A stretch of DNA of 64,000 bases from the NCBI GenBank assembly GCA_019415525.1, contig DXZA01000086.1, positions 1 through 64,000 of the forward strand, read 5' to 3'. The notes beneath the pieces were generated by a model. That model was not told the DNA's origin and did not search any database. It worked only from the letters and a program-made list of their open reading frames with translations. The position numbers and the translations under genes are program-made. Positions 8,084 through 16,837 of this stretch are shown here, in pieces. Each line of letters opens with the position of its first letter. Position 1 is the stretch's first letter. The stretch comes from Tyzzerella sp. (GTDB taxonomy: Bacteria; Bacillota; Clostridia; Lachnospirales; Anaerotignaceae).

Positions 8084-9640
8084 ATCAGATACAAAGTTTT
8101 TTTAATTTCTATAATATCAGCAATGCTTTTATTTTGTGGATGTACAAAAAATGAAACAGTACAGCCAGAAGATGAAACTATTAAACAAGAAAATGTAGAG
8201 GAAACTCAAAAAGAGCCAGAAAAAGAGGAACAGTATTATACTAATTATAATGCAACAATTGAGTTTGTTCCTGAAACTTATTCTTTTAAAACAATAGAAA
8301 AAATAAATTATAAAAATACAACAGGTAAAAAACAAAATGAACTTTATATGAATGTATATGGAAATGCTTTTACAGAAAATGCAAAACAGAAACCATATCT
8401 TTTAGAAGATGAAACTTCTATTTTTCCTAATGGTAAAAATTATATGAATTTTAATATAAGCTCACTTACTGTTGATGGAAAAGAAGTTACTTATAGTATA
8501 GACGGTACATCTTTATGTATACAACTTTTAGAAGCACTTGAAAAAAATGCTGAAACTGAAATAACAATTCAGTTTGAAGTATCAATACCAGATATGCATT
8601 ATGATATTGGAAGAAATCAGAATGTAATATGGGCAGGAAATATTTTACCTGTTATGTCTGTATATGATAATTCAGGTTGGAATAAGAGTGAATACTATCC
8701 TTTAGGTGATAGTGTATATAATGATATAGGTAATTATACAATAGCTATAAAAACACCTGAAAGCTATAATGTAATAGCAACAGGAAGTGAAGTTATAAAT
8801 GTTTCTGAAGGTGTTAAAACAACTGTTATAGATGCTAAATTCACACGAGATTTTGCATTTGCTATTGGTAGTGGTATGCTTACAAAAACTGTTCAAACAG
8901 ATACAAGTGGTGTTAAAATAAATTTATATTATTACACATATGATGATGAAAAAGCCACTGCTATATTAAATCGTACAAAGGAAACATTGGAATATTATAT
9001 TGAAACTATTGGTAGTTATCCATATAGCCATATAGATGTTGTTGAATGTAGTCTTTATAATAACAAAGATACACAATTTACAGGTATAGCATTTATTGAT
9101 GAAAGTTGGTTTATGCCTGAAACAGATTTAAGTATAGCTATGTTAAACTTTAATTTAGGAAAACAATGGTTTTCTGAAATAATAGGTTCAAATGGTGTAA
9201 AAGAGCCTTGGCTTAGAGCAGGGTTTGAAAAATTCCTTCAAAGATTGTTTGTATATGGTGAAGATGGAATAGATGAGGCTATGGAAATTGAATATGCATC
9301 ATTAAAAACAGCTCTTGAAAGTGAAAAGCATATAGAACTTTATAATAGTCTAGATACCTATAAAACAAGAGAAACTTTTGAAAATGTTCAGGTTAGAAAG
9401 TCAGCTATGATGATGTATGCTCTTTATAAAGAAATAGGTTCTGAAAAATTCAATGAAATTGTAAGGGAATATTCTTTAAAATATTCTTTTAAAAATATAA
9501 CATCAAATGAATTTTTTAATCTTTCTGAAGATGTTTATGGCAAGAGTCTTTATGACCTTTTTAATGATTGGGTTAACGGAAATAAACTTCCAAAAGTTAA
9601 TTTTGAAACAACAAAAGAGAAAACAGAAGATTTAGAATAA
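8084..9640 (+). CDS. M1-aminopeptidase-like lipoprotein lacking the zinc site; probable ATC start
   Basis: About 518 residues. The C-terminal 230 residues follow the M1 gluzincin fold: QWFSEIIGSN-x-VKEPWL, then a C-terminal helical part ending in DWVNGNKLP. The zinc motif HExxHxW is replaced by FNLGKQW (about 357-363) and the family WLNEG by WLRAG, so both His ligands, the catalytic Glu and the Glu ligand are gone. It is probably a non-catalytic binding protein on the outer membrane face. The start is inferred: AGGAGG at 8071-8076 has no ATG, GTG or TTG at a fitting distance, but ATC at 8084 lies 7 bases after it and opens a perfect lipoprotein signal RYKVFLISIISAMLLFCGC. The next ATG (8123) would leave only LLFCGC. 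Confidence 0.75.
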   Translation: MRYKVFLISIISAMLLFCGCTKNETVQPEDETIKQENVEETQKEPEKEEQYYTNYNATIEFVPETYSFKTIEKINYKNTTGKKQNELYMNVYGNAFTENAKQKPYLLEDETSIFPNGKNYMNFNISSLTVDGKEVTYSIDGTSLCIQLLEALEKNAETEITIQFEVSIPDMHYDIGRNQNVIWAGNILPVMSVYDNSGWNKSEYYPLGDSVYNDIGNYTIAIKTPESYNVIATGSEVINVSEGVKTTVIDAKFTRDFAFAIGSGMLTKTVQTDTSGVKINLYYYTYDDEKATAILNRTKETLEYYIETIGSYPYSHIDVVECSLYNNKDTQFTGIAFIDESWFMPETDLSIAMLNFNLGKQWFSEIIGSNGVKEPWLRAGFEKFLQRLFVYGEDGIDEAMEIEYASLKTALESEKHIELYNSLDTYKTRETFENVQVRKSAMMMYALYKEIGSEKFNEIVREYSLKYSFKNITSNEFFNLSEDVYGKSLYDLFNDWVNGNKLPKVNFETTKEKTEDLE

Positions 9641-9667
9641 AAAAACCGGCTTGTGCCGGTTTTTTTA
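9641..9667 (+). terminator. terminator
   Basis: Hairpin AAACCGGC / GCCGGTTT plus seven T after the M1-like gene. Confidence 0.85.
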
Positions 9668-9765
9668 TATTTTTCTAATTTTATTTTTGAGAAAAATGGC
9701 AGAAAGAATAAAGTAAGTTTTAAAAAATTCCTGCATATACATAAAATAAAAAAGGAGTTTTCCAA

Positions 9766-10272
9766 ATGTACCCATATAACATCACCTCAGATTATAAAAA
9801 AAATATTAATATAAATTCAATAGAAGGAGAAAAAGCCAGAGGTAATAATATTTTTCAAGATAAAAGACTTTTACAACTTATTGAACTTATAGCGTGCGAA
9901 ACAAAATCTTTATCAAATTATTTTAATAGCATTTATAAAAATATATCTGATACAAAAAATAAAGAGCTTATAAAATCAATATACCTTGATACTGTAAAAT
10001 CAAGAAAATATATTGAAGATATATATTTTAGGGCTTCTAATGAAAGAGTAAAATATAACTATGATAATAATAAAAAAGTTAGTGGAAACTTTATTAAAGA
10101 TATAGAAAATAGCATTATAAATCTTTATGATTATAGTAGAGATATAAGGTCTTTATATGTTCTTTTTGATGATTATGAAATAAAAGATTTAATTATGGAA
10201 ATACTTTCTGATATTCATGGCGATATAGCTATTCTCAATTTTATATATATTAAAAGCTCTAATAACATGTAA
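9766..10272 (+). CDS. hypothetical helical protein, ferritin-like at best
   Basis: 168 residues, soluble, strongly helical and lysine-rich. The spacing of the ELIACETKSLSNYF and KSIYLDTVKSRKYIEDIY segments recalls the paired helices of ferritin-like or rubrerythrin-type proteins. The E-x2-H iron ligands are not clearly present (a Lys occupies the expected His position), so I do not call a metal enzyme. AAAGGAG lies before the ATG. The gene stands alone between the M1-like lipoprotein and the HIT gene. Confidence 0.6.
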   Translation: MYPYNITSDYKKNININSIEGEKARGNNIFQDKRLLQLIELIACETKSLSNYFNSIYKNISDTKNKELIKSIYLDTVKSRKYIEDIYFRASNERVKYNYDNNKKVSGNFIKDIENSIINLYDYSRDIRSLYVLFDDYEIKDLIMEILSDIHGDIAILNFIYIKSSNNM

Positions 10273-10404
10273 AATTTTACCTTTATAAATTTAGCTATAC
10301 AACAAAAACAGTAATTCATTTTATTGCACTATTCACCTTTTTATAATACATTTAATGTGTTATACTGTTTAAATGGAAATACTAATGAAAGGTAGTGTAA
10401 AAAT

Positions 10405-10815
10405 ATGAGCGATTGTATATTTTGTAAAATAATAAATGGTGAAATTCCGTCAGCAACTATATTTGAAAATGATGAATTTAAAGTTATACTTGATAGATTT
10501 CCAAGTGGAGAGGGACACGTTCTTATTATACCTAAAAATCATGTAGCAAATATTTTTGAAATTGATGAAGAACAAGCAGGAAGACTTTTTGCTCTTGCTG
10601 TAAAAGTTTCAAAAGTAATGAAAGAGGTTTTTGGTTTTGAAAATATGAATGTTCTTCAAAATAATGGAACTGTTGCAGGACAGACTGTATTCCATTTCCA
10701 TATGCATCTTATACCTAGATATGAAAATGATGGTATAAATATTAAATGGAACCCTACTGAGCCTACTGATGATGAAATAGAAGCTGTTAGAAAAAAACTT
10801 GCAGATAAATTTTAA
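10405..10815 (+). CDS. HIT family nucleotide-binding protein (HinT-like)
   Basis: 136 residues of the histidine triad family, which hydrolyses purine nucleoside phosphoramidates and related nucleotide adducts. The N-terminal MSDCIFCKIINGEIPS carries the usual C-x2-C pair, and the triad H-F-H-M-H is at 97-101. Full length. Cytosolic. It is followed by a terminator shared with the convergent gene at 10864. Confidence 0.92.
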   Translation: MSDCIFCKIINGEIPSATIFENDEFKVILDRFPSGEGHVLIIPKNHVANIFEIDEEQAGRLFALAVKVSKVMKEVFGFENMNVLQNNGTVAGQTVFHFHMHLIPRYENDGINIKWNPTEPTDDEIEAVRKKLADKF

Positions 10816-10819
10816 TATA

Positions 10820-10853
10820 AAAAAACTGCTAAATTTATTTTAGCAGTTTTATT
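10820..10853. terminator. bidirectional terminator
   Basis: Hairpin AAAACTGCTAAA / TTTAGCAGTTTT between the HIT gene and the convergent gene on the minus strand. Confidence 0.85.
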
Positions 10854-10863
10854 TATATCATTT

Positions 10864-11316
10864 TTAGTTTTGAAATTCTGACTCTCTTGTTGCTTTAGCA
10901 AGAGAGAAATAACCGTCTAACATTCCTTGTGTAGCAGTAATAGAAACATCATAGGAACTTTTAAATGTTCCTTTTTTCCATACTATGGAATTGCTTGAAT
11001 AAGGTTTAACTGTTACAGTTCCTTGACCTTCAACATATAATGTTGCATTGTAAGGCAAATTATTTGCATAAAAAGCTTTTCCATATGGCTGACTACTACT
11101 TAAATCAATAGTTACCTCAAAACTAGTACCACTTGAAACTCTAAAATTAGAATAATCATGGGAAACACTACGATTTTCTATATCAGTAGAATTTTCCTCT
11201 GAAATGTTTTTTGTTGATATATTAGTTTTTTCTAATGGTTTATATTGAAAAAATAATATAATTAAAACTATAAAACAGATAAATATTATAATACTTAATA
11301 ATTTTTTAAACTTCAT
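10864..11316 (-). CDS. hypothetical membrane-anchored extracytoplasmic protein
   Basis: 150 residues. A single N-terminal helix (about 5-24) anchors a Ser/Thr-rich linker and a beta-rich domain with SSGTSFEVTIDLS and LYVEGQGTVTVKPY. Function unknown. The ATG at 11316 is chosen because AGGAG lies 9 bases before it; an upstream in-frame GTG (11325) touches that AGGAG directly. Confidence 0.65.
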   Translation of the reverse strand: MKFKKLLSIIIFICFIVLIILFFQYKPLEKTNISTKNISEENSTDIENRSVSHDYSNFRVSSGTSFEVTIDLSSSQPYGKAFYANNLPYNATLYVEGQGTVTVKPYSSNSIVWKKGTFKSSYDVSITATQGMLDGYFSLAKATRESEFQN

Positions 11317-11487
11317 ATTTATCACTCCTATATTATTTTACATTATTTATGATTTTATCATATAAACTTACATAAAATATGTCAATGCCCATATTTAATA
11401 AAAATTACAGTTGTTTTATGTTGTTGACAAATCTATATTAAAATAATAAAATAAGTAAATTGAAATACAGATGAAAGGATTGTTTAT

Positions 11488-12318
11488 ATGATTAAAAAAA
11501 TATTATTAGCTGCTATTATGGCGACTATGGTACTTTCAGGCTGTTCATCATCAAATGGTGACAAAAATGCAGATAATACAACACAAAATGAAGAAACTGC
11601 AAACAATGATACTAATGCTGAATATGAAGCATTAAAAGAAAAACTTCTTGGTGGTGGAGAAAACTTCCCACAGCTTGCTGAGCCTGAAGAAGGTGAAGAA
11701 ATCGCTATTATCAAAACAAATATGGGCGATATAAAAGTTAAATTATGTAAAGATGAAGCTCCTAAGGCTGTAGAAAATTTTGTTACACATGCAAAAGAAG
11801 GATATTATGATGGTCTTATATTCCATAGAGTAATAAAAGACTTTGTTGTACAAGGTGGAGACCCACAGGGAAATGGTACAGGTGGAGAAAGTATTTGGGG
11901 TGAACCTTTCGAAGATGAATTTAACCCTGATATGTATCACTTTAATGGTGCTTTAGCTATGGCAAATAGTGGTGCAAATACAAATGGAAGTCAGTTCTAT
12001 ATTGTTTCTTCCCCAACTATAAAACAAGGTTATTTTGATTATGTAAGCCAAGTAAAAGAAGAAAATGGTGAAGATGAACTTCTTGTAAATGGCAATACAA
12101 ATAAAATATTTAGATTTAATTATTCAGATGAAGCAATAAATCATTATAATGAACTTGGCGGTTTACCAGAACTTGACTATGGATATTCTGTTTTTGGACA
12201 AGTATTTGAAGGTCTTGATGTTGTAACTGCTATAAATTCAGTTGAGACTGATGAAAATGATAAACCTGTAACTGATGTTATTATTGAAACAATAGAAATA
12301 GTAAATTACACAAAATAA
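11488..12318 (+). CDS. cyclophilin-type peptidyl-prolyl isomerase lipoprotein
   Basis: 276 residues. Lipoprotein signal with lipobox LSGC, an acidic and Asn-rich linker (about 22-70), then a cyclophilin domain: FHRVIKDFVVQGGDPQGNGTGG holds the catalytic Arg and the Q-G-G-D-P segment, followed by ALAMANSGANTNGSQFYI. An insertion of about 40 residues near 185-230 separates the last strands, as in clostridial PpiB-like lipoproteins. It should assist folding of exported proteins at the outer membrane face. It is monocistronic, ending at an unusually long hairpin terminator. Confidence 0.9.
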   Translation: MIKKILLAAIMATMVLSGCSSSNGDKNADNTTQNEETANNDTNAEYEALKEKLLGGGENFPQLAEPEEGEEIAIIKTNMGDIKVKLCKDEAPKAVENFVTHAKEGYYDGLIFHRVIKDFVVQGGDPQGNGTGGESIWGEPFEDEFNPDMYHFNGALAMANSGANTNGSQFYIVSSPTIKQGYFDYVSQVKEENGEDELLVNGNTNKIFRFNYSDEAINHYNELGGLPELDYGYSVFGQVFEGLDVVTAINSVETDENDKPVTDVIIETIEIVNYTK

Positions 12319-12338
12319 ATTTTTAAATTAAATATATG

Positions 12339-12414
12339 GTCTGCAAAGGCGCAGATTTTTAAATTCTGTTTATTATAAACAGGGTTTTAAAATCAGCTTT
12401 TGCAGACTTTTTTT
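12339..12414 (+). terminator. long compound hairpin terminator before pyrG
   Basis: The outer stem GTCTGCAAA / TTTGCAGAC is continued by inner pairing around 12360-12395 (TTCTGTTTA with TAAACAGGG), making one hairpin of about 70 bases, followed by a T run. It probably ends the cyclophilin transcript; a role as pyrG leader cannot be excluded. Confidence 0.7.
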
Positions 12415-12488
12415 GTTTGTTTAAACATAGTAGATAATGGAAAAATTAGAAATATAAATTTATATTAAAAAGAGAAAGGTGGATACAA

Positions 12489-14081
12489 ATGGAAACAAAA
12501 TATATTTTCGTAACAGGTGGGGTAGTTTCTGGACTTGGAAAGGGTATAACAGCAGCTTCTTTAGGAAGACTTTTAAAATCAAGAGGTTATAGTGTAACAA
12601 TACAGAAATTTGACCCATATATAAACATAGACCCAGGAACAATGAGCCCATATCAGCATGGAGAAGTTTTTGTTACTGATGATGGTGCAGAAACAGACCT
12701 TGATATTGGACATTATGAAAGATTTATTGATGAAAATCTTACTGTAAATAATAATACAACAACAGGTAAAATATATTGGTCTGTACTTAATAAAGAAAGA
12801 AAAGGAGAATATCTTGGTGCTACTGTTCAGGTTATACCACATATTACAAATGAAATAAAAGACAGAGTATATAGAACAGCAAAAACATCACAAAGTGATA
12901 TTGTAATTACAGAAATAGGCGGAACTGTTGGAGATATTGAAAGTACACCTTTCCTTGAAGCTATAAGACAGGTGGGAAGAGAAAAAGGAAGAGAAAATGT
13001 AATGTATATACATGTAACACTTGTTCCATATCTTTCAAAAGGTGGGGAAATGAAAACAAAACCTACACAACACTCTGTTAAAGAACTTCTTTCAATAGGT
13101 ATTCAGCCAGATATTATAGTTTTAAGAACAGAACATCCTATTTCAGATGATATAAAGAAAAAACTTGCACTTTTCTGTAATGTTACAGATGATGCAATAA
13201 TAGAAAATCTTGATGCAGAAAGTCTTTATGAATTACCTGTAATGCTTGAAAAAGAAGGACTTGCAGATATAACTTGTAAAAAACTTGGTATTGAAAATCG
13301 CACACCAGATATGACAGAATGGCTTGAAATACTTGAAAAAGAAAAAAATATTTCTAAAAAAGTAAATATTGCTGTTGCTGGTAAGTATGTTGAACTCCAT
13401 GATGCATATATATCAATAGTTGAATCACTACATCATGCAGGAATACATCATGGCGCAGATGTAAATATACAATGGATAAATACAGAAGAAGTTACAGACG
13501 AAAATGCAGCTGAAATTTTTAAAGATACAGACGGAATACTTGTACCGGGAGGGTTTGGTGACAGAGGTCTTGAAGGTAAAATTTCAGCAATTAAATATGC
13601 AAGAGAAAATAATATTCCTTTCTTTGGTATATGTTTAGGAATGCAGTGTGCAGTTATAGAGTATGCAAGAAATGTTGCTGGACTTAATGGTGCTTTTACT
13701 GCTGAATGTGGCGAAACAAAATATCCTGTAATAGATATTATGCCAGAACAAAAAGATATTGATGATATGGGAGGGACAATGCGACTTGGTGCATACCCTT
13801 GTAAAGTTTCAAATAATTCTTTAACTTATAATGCTTATGAAAGCGAAATAATATATGAACGTCATCGTCACCGTTATGAATTTAATAATGAATATAGAAA
13901 AATTCTTACAGATGCAGGTCTTTTTATTGCAGGAACATCACCAGATGATAAACTTGTTGAAATAGTTGAGGTTAAAAATCATAAATGGTTTGTTGGAGTA
14001 CAGTTCCACCCAGAATTTAAATCAAGACCAAACAGACCTCATCCTTTATTTAGAGATTTTGTAGGTGCTGCTTTAAATTAA
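12489..14081 (+). CDS. pyrG: CTP synthase
   Basis: 530 residues, full length. It converts UTP to CTP with glutamine as nitrogen donor. The synthetase domain (about 1-265) begins KYIFVTGGVVSGLGKGI with its ATP loop; the class I glutaminase domain (about 290-530) has PGGFGDRG, the nucleophile elbow GICLGMQ and the VQFHPEF segment with the catalytic His-Glu. GAGAAAGGTGG precedes the ATG. It is monocistronic with a terminator on each side. Confidence 0.97.
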   Translation: METKYIFVTGGVVSGLGKGITAASLGRLLKSRGYSVTIQKFDPYINIDPGTMSPYQHGEVFVTDDGAETDLDIGHYERFIDENLTVNNNTTTGKIYWSVLNKERKGEYLGATVQVIPHITNEIKDRVYRTAKTSQSDIVITEIGGTVGDIESTPFLEAIRQVGREKGRENVMYIHVTLVPYLSKGGEMKTKPTQHSVKELLSIGIQPDIIVLRTEHPISDDIKKKLALFCNVTDDAIIENLDAESLYELPVMLEKEGLADITCKKLGIENRTPDMTEWLEILEKEKNISKKVNIAVAGKYVELHDAYISIVESLHHAGIHHGADVNIQWINTEEVTDENAAEIFKDTDGILVPGGFGDRGLEGKISAIKYARENNIPFFGICLGMQCAVIEYARNVAGLNGAFTAECGETKYPVIDIMPEQKDIDDMGGTMRLGAYPCKVSNNSLTYNAYESEIIYERHRHRYEFNNEYRKILTDAGLFIAGTSPDDKLVEIVEVKNHKWFVGVQFHPEFKSRPNRPHPLFRDFVGAALN

Positions 14082-14091
14082 TAATAGATTA

Positions 14092-14127
14092 AAATACCGC
14101 CTTTTTGAATAAAAGGCGGCATTTTTA
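14092..14127 (+). terminator. terminator of pyrG
   Basis: Hairpin ACCGCCTTTT / AAAAGGCGGC plus T run. Confidence 0.85.
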
Positions 14128-14255
14128 TATGAATTTTATATTTTAAAAACGTATATTTATATAGTTAAGAAAATTTTAATAATATGTACAATGAAAAATG
14201 ACGTATTTTATGGTATTCTTATAAGTAGTTAGTTTATAAAAGGAGGGGGAAATAA

Positions 14256-14660
14256 GTGTCTAGTGAAAATAAAATTGAAAAAATAGTTGTATGTATTACT
14301 GCACAAAGTAATTCTATAAGACTTATTGATAAAGCTTCCGAAATTGCAGATAAATATAATGGTGAACTACACATACTTCATGTTCTTCAAGGGAATAATG
14401 TATTTAATAACGAAAAAACTCTTGACCTTCTTAATGAATTATATATATATGGAGGAGGTAAAGGCGGAGTAATACATGCTTTTTGTAATGATGATGTTTG
14501 TGGAAGCATTGGCGAATTTGTAAAAAATGAAGAAATAACAAAAATAGTACTTGGTGAGCCTCCTGCAAATCCTAAAGAAACAGAAAGTTTTTTTGATAAA
14601 ATAATAAAAAATATTCCGGAAAATATTGATATTATAATTGTAGAAAAAGAAAATAAATGA
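14256..14660 (+). CDS. stand-alone KdpD-type universal stress protein domain
   Basis: 134 residues resembling the USP-like domain of the KdpD sensor: KIVVCITAQSNSIRLIDKASEIA, then ELHILHVL and a TKIVLGEPPANPKETESFFDKII stretch. In KdpD this domain lies between the N-terminal Walker domain and the membrane part; here it is free, with no kdp genes nearby. It may bind a nucleotide, but the full ATP-binding signature of UspA proteins is not evident. GTG start, 5 bases after AGGAGGGGG-like ribosome site. Role unknown. Confidence 0.7.
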   Translation: MSSENKIEKIVVCITAQSNSIRLIDKASEIADKYNGELHILHVLQGNNVFNNEKTLDLLNELYIYGGGKGGVIHAFCNDDVCGSIGEFVKNEEITKIVLGEPPANPKETESFFDKIIKNIPENIDIIIVEKENK

Positions 14661-14809
14661 GAATTATAAGGTATTAAATGTTGTATGTATTGCCAAAAGG
14701 GTAGATATTTCCTAATGTATTTTTAAATTTATATTGCAATAACGGAGAATATATATTATTATTTCAATTATGTGTAAGTTTAATTTTGTTTTAAAGGAGA
14801 GTAATAAAA

Positions 14810-15304
14810 ATGAGTTTATATGAAAATTGGATGAGCAAAGCCTTTACTAAAGAAGGTAGAAGCGTTGACGCTGTTTGGGATCAGTATCTTCCAAGAGAAC
14901 AGAAGATATATGAATATATTATAGGTGAAAAAGTTCAGACTATCGAAGGAAAAGTTGCTGAACTTGCTGCAAGATTTAATATGACAGCTGAAGAAATCGT
15001 TGCTTTCGTTGATGGTATCAATGAAGTTATACCTGAAAGCTATGATATAAATTCTCTTACAGAAAATTCAGATGTAAAACTTTATGTTGATTTTGAAAAA
15101 CTTTACAAAAAAATGGTTGAATATAAAGCAGAACATCTTTATACACTTCCACAGTGGGACGGTATTTTCGATTCACAGAAAAGACATGAGCTTACAATGG
15201 AACAGAAAAAATCACGTACTATCGTAAAAGGACTTAAAGTAGGACGTAATGACCCTTGTCCATGCGGTAGCGGTAAAAAATTCAAAAAATGTTGCGGGGC
15301 GTAA
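14810..15304 (+). CDS. SEC-C zinc-binding motif protein
   Basis: 164 residues. The C-terminus carries a canonical SEC-C motif, GRNDPCPCGSGKKFKKCC, with the C-x-C...C-C zinc ligands as at the end of SecA. The N-terminal 140 residues are helical without another recognised domain. The next gene, sua5, starts 4 bases after the stop codon, so the two are likely co-translated. Whether it contacts SecB, ribosomes or something else is not known for this group. AAAGGAG precedes the ATG. Confidence 0.8.
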   Translation: MSLYENWMSKAFTKEGRSVDAVWDQYLPREQKIYEYIIGEKVQTIEGKVAELAARFNMTAEEIVAFVDGINEVIPESYDINSLTENSDVKLYVDFEKLYKKMVEYKAEHLYTLPQWDGIFDSQKRHELTMEQKKSRTIVKGLKVGRNDPCPCGSGKKFKKCCGA

Positions 15305-15308
15305 TTTA

Positions 15309-16361
15309 ATGGATACAATTTTGGCTAAAATCGATTGTAATGACCCCGACTTAAGCCAGATTAAAAAAGCTGCCGACATTCTCAAAAGAGGAGGGTTGGT
15401 GGCTTTTCCTACAGAAACGGTTTATGGTCTTGGGGGAAACGGTCTTGATGTTTCGGCATGTAGAAAGATATATGAAGCTAAAGGCAGACCTTCTGATAAT
15501 CCACTTATACTTCATATTTCTGACATTTCTCAACTTGACCGCATTGTTTCAAATATACCTAAAAAGGCAAAATCTATAATGGACAAATTTTGGCCAGGGC
15601 CTCTTACTCTTGTTTTTCCTAAGGCGGATTGTGTGCCTAAGGAAATAACAGGTGGATTTGATACTGTTGCAGTAAGATTTCCTTCTCATAAAATAGCACA
15701 GCTAATTATAGAAGAAGCTGATATTCCAATAGCTGCACCAAGTGCAAATTCATCAGGTAAGCCAAGCCCTACAAGAGCCTCACATGTTGAATTTGACCTT
15801 TTTGGTAAAATAGATATGATTGTTGATGGAGGTCCTACAGAAGTAGGTCTTGAATCTACTATTCTTGATGTCACTGGGGAAACACCAATGCTTTTAAGAC
15901 CTGGTGCAATTACTCGTGAAATGATAGAAGAAGTTATAGGTAATATAGATGTTGACCCTGCTGTATTTTCAAAGCCAACTAAAGATATTGTGCCAAAAGC
16001 ACCTGGTATGAAATATACACATTACTCACCAAAGGCTTCTGTTATTCTTGTAAAAGGTAATATTGAAAATGTTATTAATGAGATAAATAGACTTGCTAAA
16101 GATGATGAAGAAAAGGGTATTAAAGTCGGAATAATGGCAACACTTCAAACAAAGGACAAGTATCTTTATGGAACTGTTCTTAATGTAGGTGACAGAGAAA
16201 ACATTGAAACAATAGGAAGTAATCTTTTTAAGATGCTTAGAAAATTTGATTTTTTAGGCGTTGATGTTGTATATTCAGAAGTTTTTGATGAAACTGGAGA
16301 AGGTGCTGCAATTATGAATAGACTTAATAAAGCAGCAGGATATAATTATATTAATGTTTAA
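15309..16361 (+). CDS. sua5: L-threonylcarbamoyladenylate synthase (Sua5/YwlC type)
   Basis: 350 residues: a YrdC domain (about 15-205; motifs AFPTETVYGLGGN, KGRPSDNPLI, RFPSH and PSANSSGKPSPT) plus the C-terminal Sua5 extension, entered through PGMKYTHYSP. It makes threonylcarbamoyl-AMP for the t6A modification of ANN-decoding tRNAs. The ATG at 15309 is chosen, 4 bases after the stop of the SEC-C gene; the longer frame that begins inside that gene would add 20 non-family residues. The ribosome site (GCGGGG) is weak, which fits translational coupling. Confidence 0.92.
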   Translation: MDTILAKIDCNDPDLSQIKKAADILKRGGLVAFPTETVYGLGGNGLDVSACRKIYEAKGRPSDNPLILHISDISQLDRIVSNIPKKAKSIMDKFWPGPLTLVFPKADCVPKEITGGFDTVAVRFPSHKIAQLIIEEADIPIAAPSANSSGKPSPTRASHVEFDLFGKIDMIVDGGPTEVGLESTILDVTGETPMLLRPGAITREMIEEVIGNIDVDPAVFSKPTKDIVPKAPGMKYTHYSPKASVILVKGNIENVINEINRLAKDDEEKGIKVGIMATLQTKDKYLYGTVLNVGDRENIETIGSNLFKMLRKFDFLGVDVVYSEVFDETGEGAAIMNRLNKAAGYNYINV

Positions 16362-16390
16362 GTTTTAAGTTTTAGAAAGGACGTGTTTTT

Positions 16391-16819
16391 ATGATAGCTT
16401 TAGGTTGTGACCATGGCGGATATGCACTTATGAAAGAGGTTATTGCATACCTTGAAAAAAATGGATTAGAATATAAAAATTTTGGAACATTTTCAGAAGA
16501 GTCATGTGATTATCCTGTTTATGGAAAAGCTGTTGCAAATGCAGTAGCATCAGGTGAATGTGAAAAAGGAATTCTTATCTGTGGAACAGGTATAGGTATA
16601 TCAATTTCTGCAAACAAAGTTAAAGGTGTAAGAGCTGCTCTTTGTGGTGACTGCTTCTCAGCACAGGCTACAAGAGAACATAATGATGCAAATATACTTG
16701 CTCTTGGTGCAAGAGTTACAGGTGCTGGACTTGCACTTAAAATTGTTGACATATTTTTAAATACACCTTTCTCAAACGATGAAAGACATATGAGAAGAAT
16801 AAATCAGATTGAAGACTAA
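16391..16819 (+). CDS. rpiB: ribose-5-phosphate isomerase B
   Basis: 142 residues, full length RpiB. It interconverts ribose-5-phosphate and ribulose-5-phosphate. The N-terminal GCDHGG and the CGTGIGISISANKVKG loop with the catalytic Cys are present. It sits between sua5 and upp in a run of close same-strand genes, a conserved order in Firmicutes. Confidence 0.94.
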   Translation: MIALGCDHGGYALMKEVIAYLEKNGLEYKNFGTFSEESCDYPVYGKAVANAVASGECEKGILICGTGIGISISANKVKGVRAALCGDCFSAQATREHNDANILALGARVTGAGLALKIVDIFLNTPFSNDERHMRRINQIED

Positions 16820-16837
16820 AAAAAGGAGAAGGTTATT

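Noticed and set aside
12339..12488. PyrG attenuation by reiterative G addition, as in Bacillus subtilis
   Set aside because: I find no GGGC-type transcript start and no C/U run in the 5' arm of the hairpin; the hairpin is better explained as a terminator.
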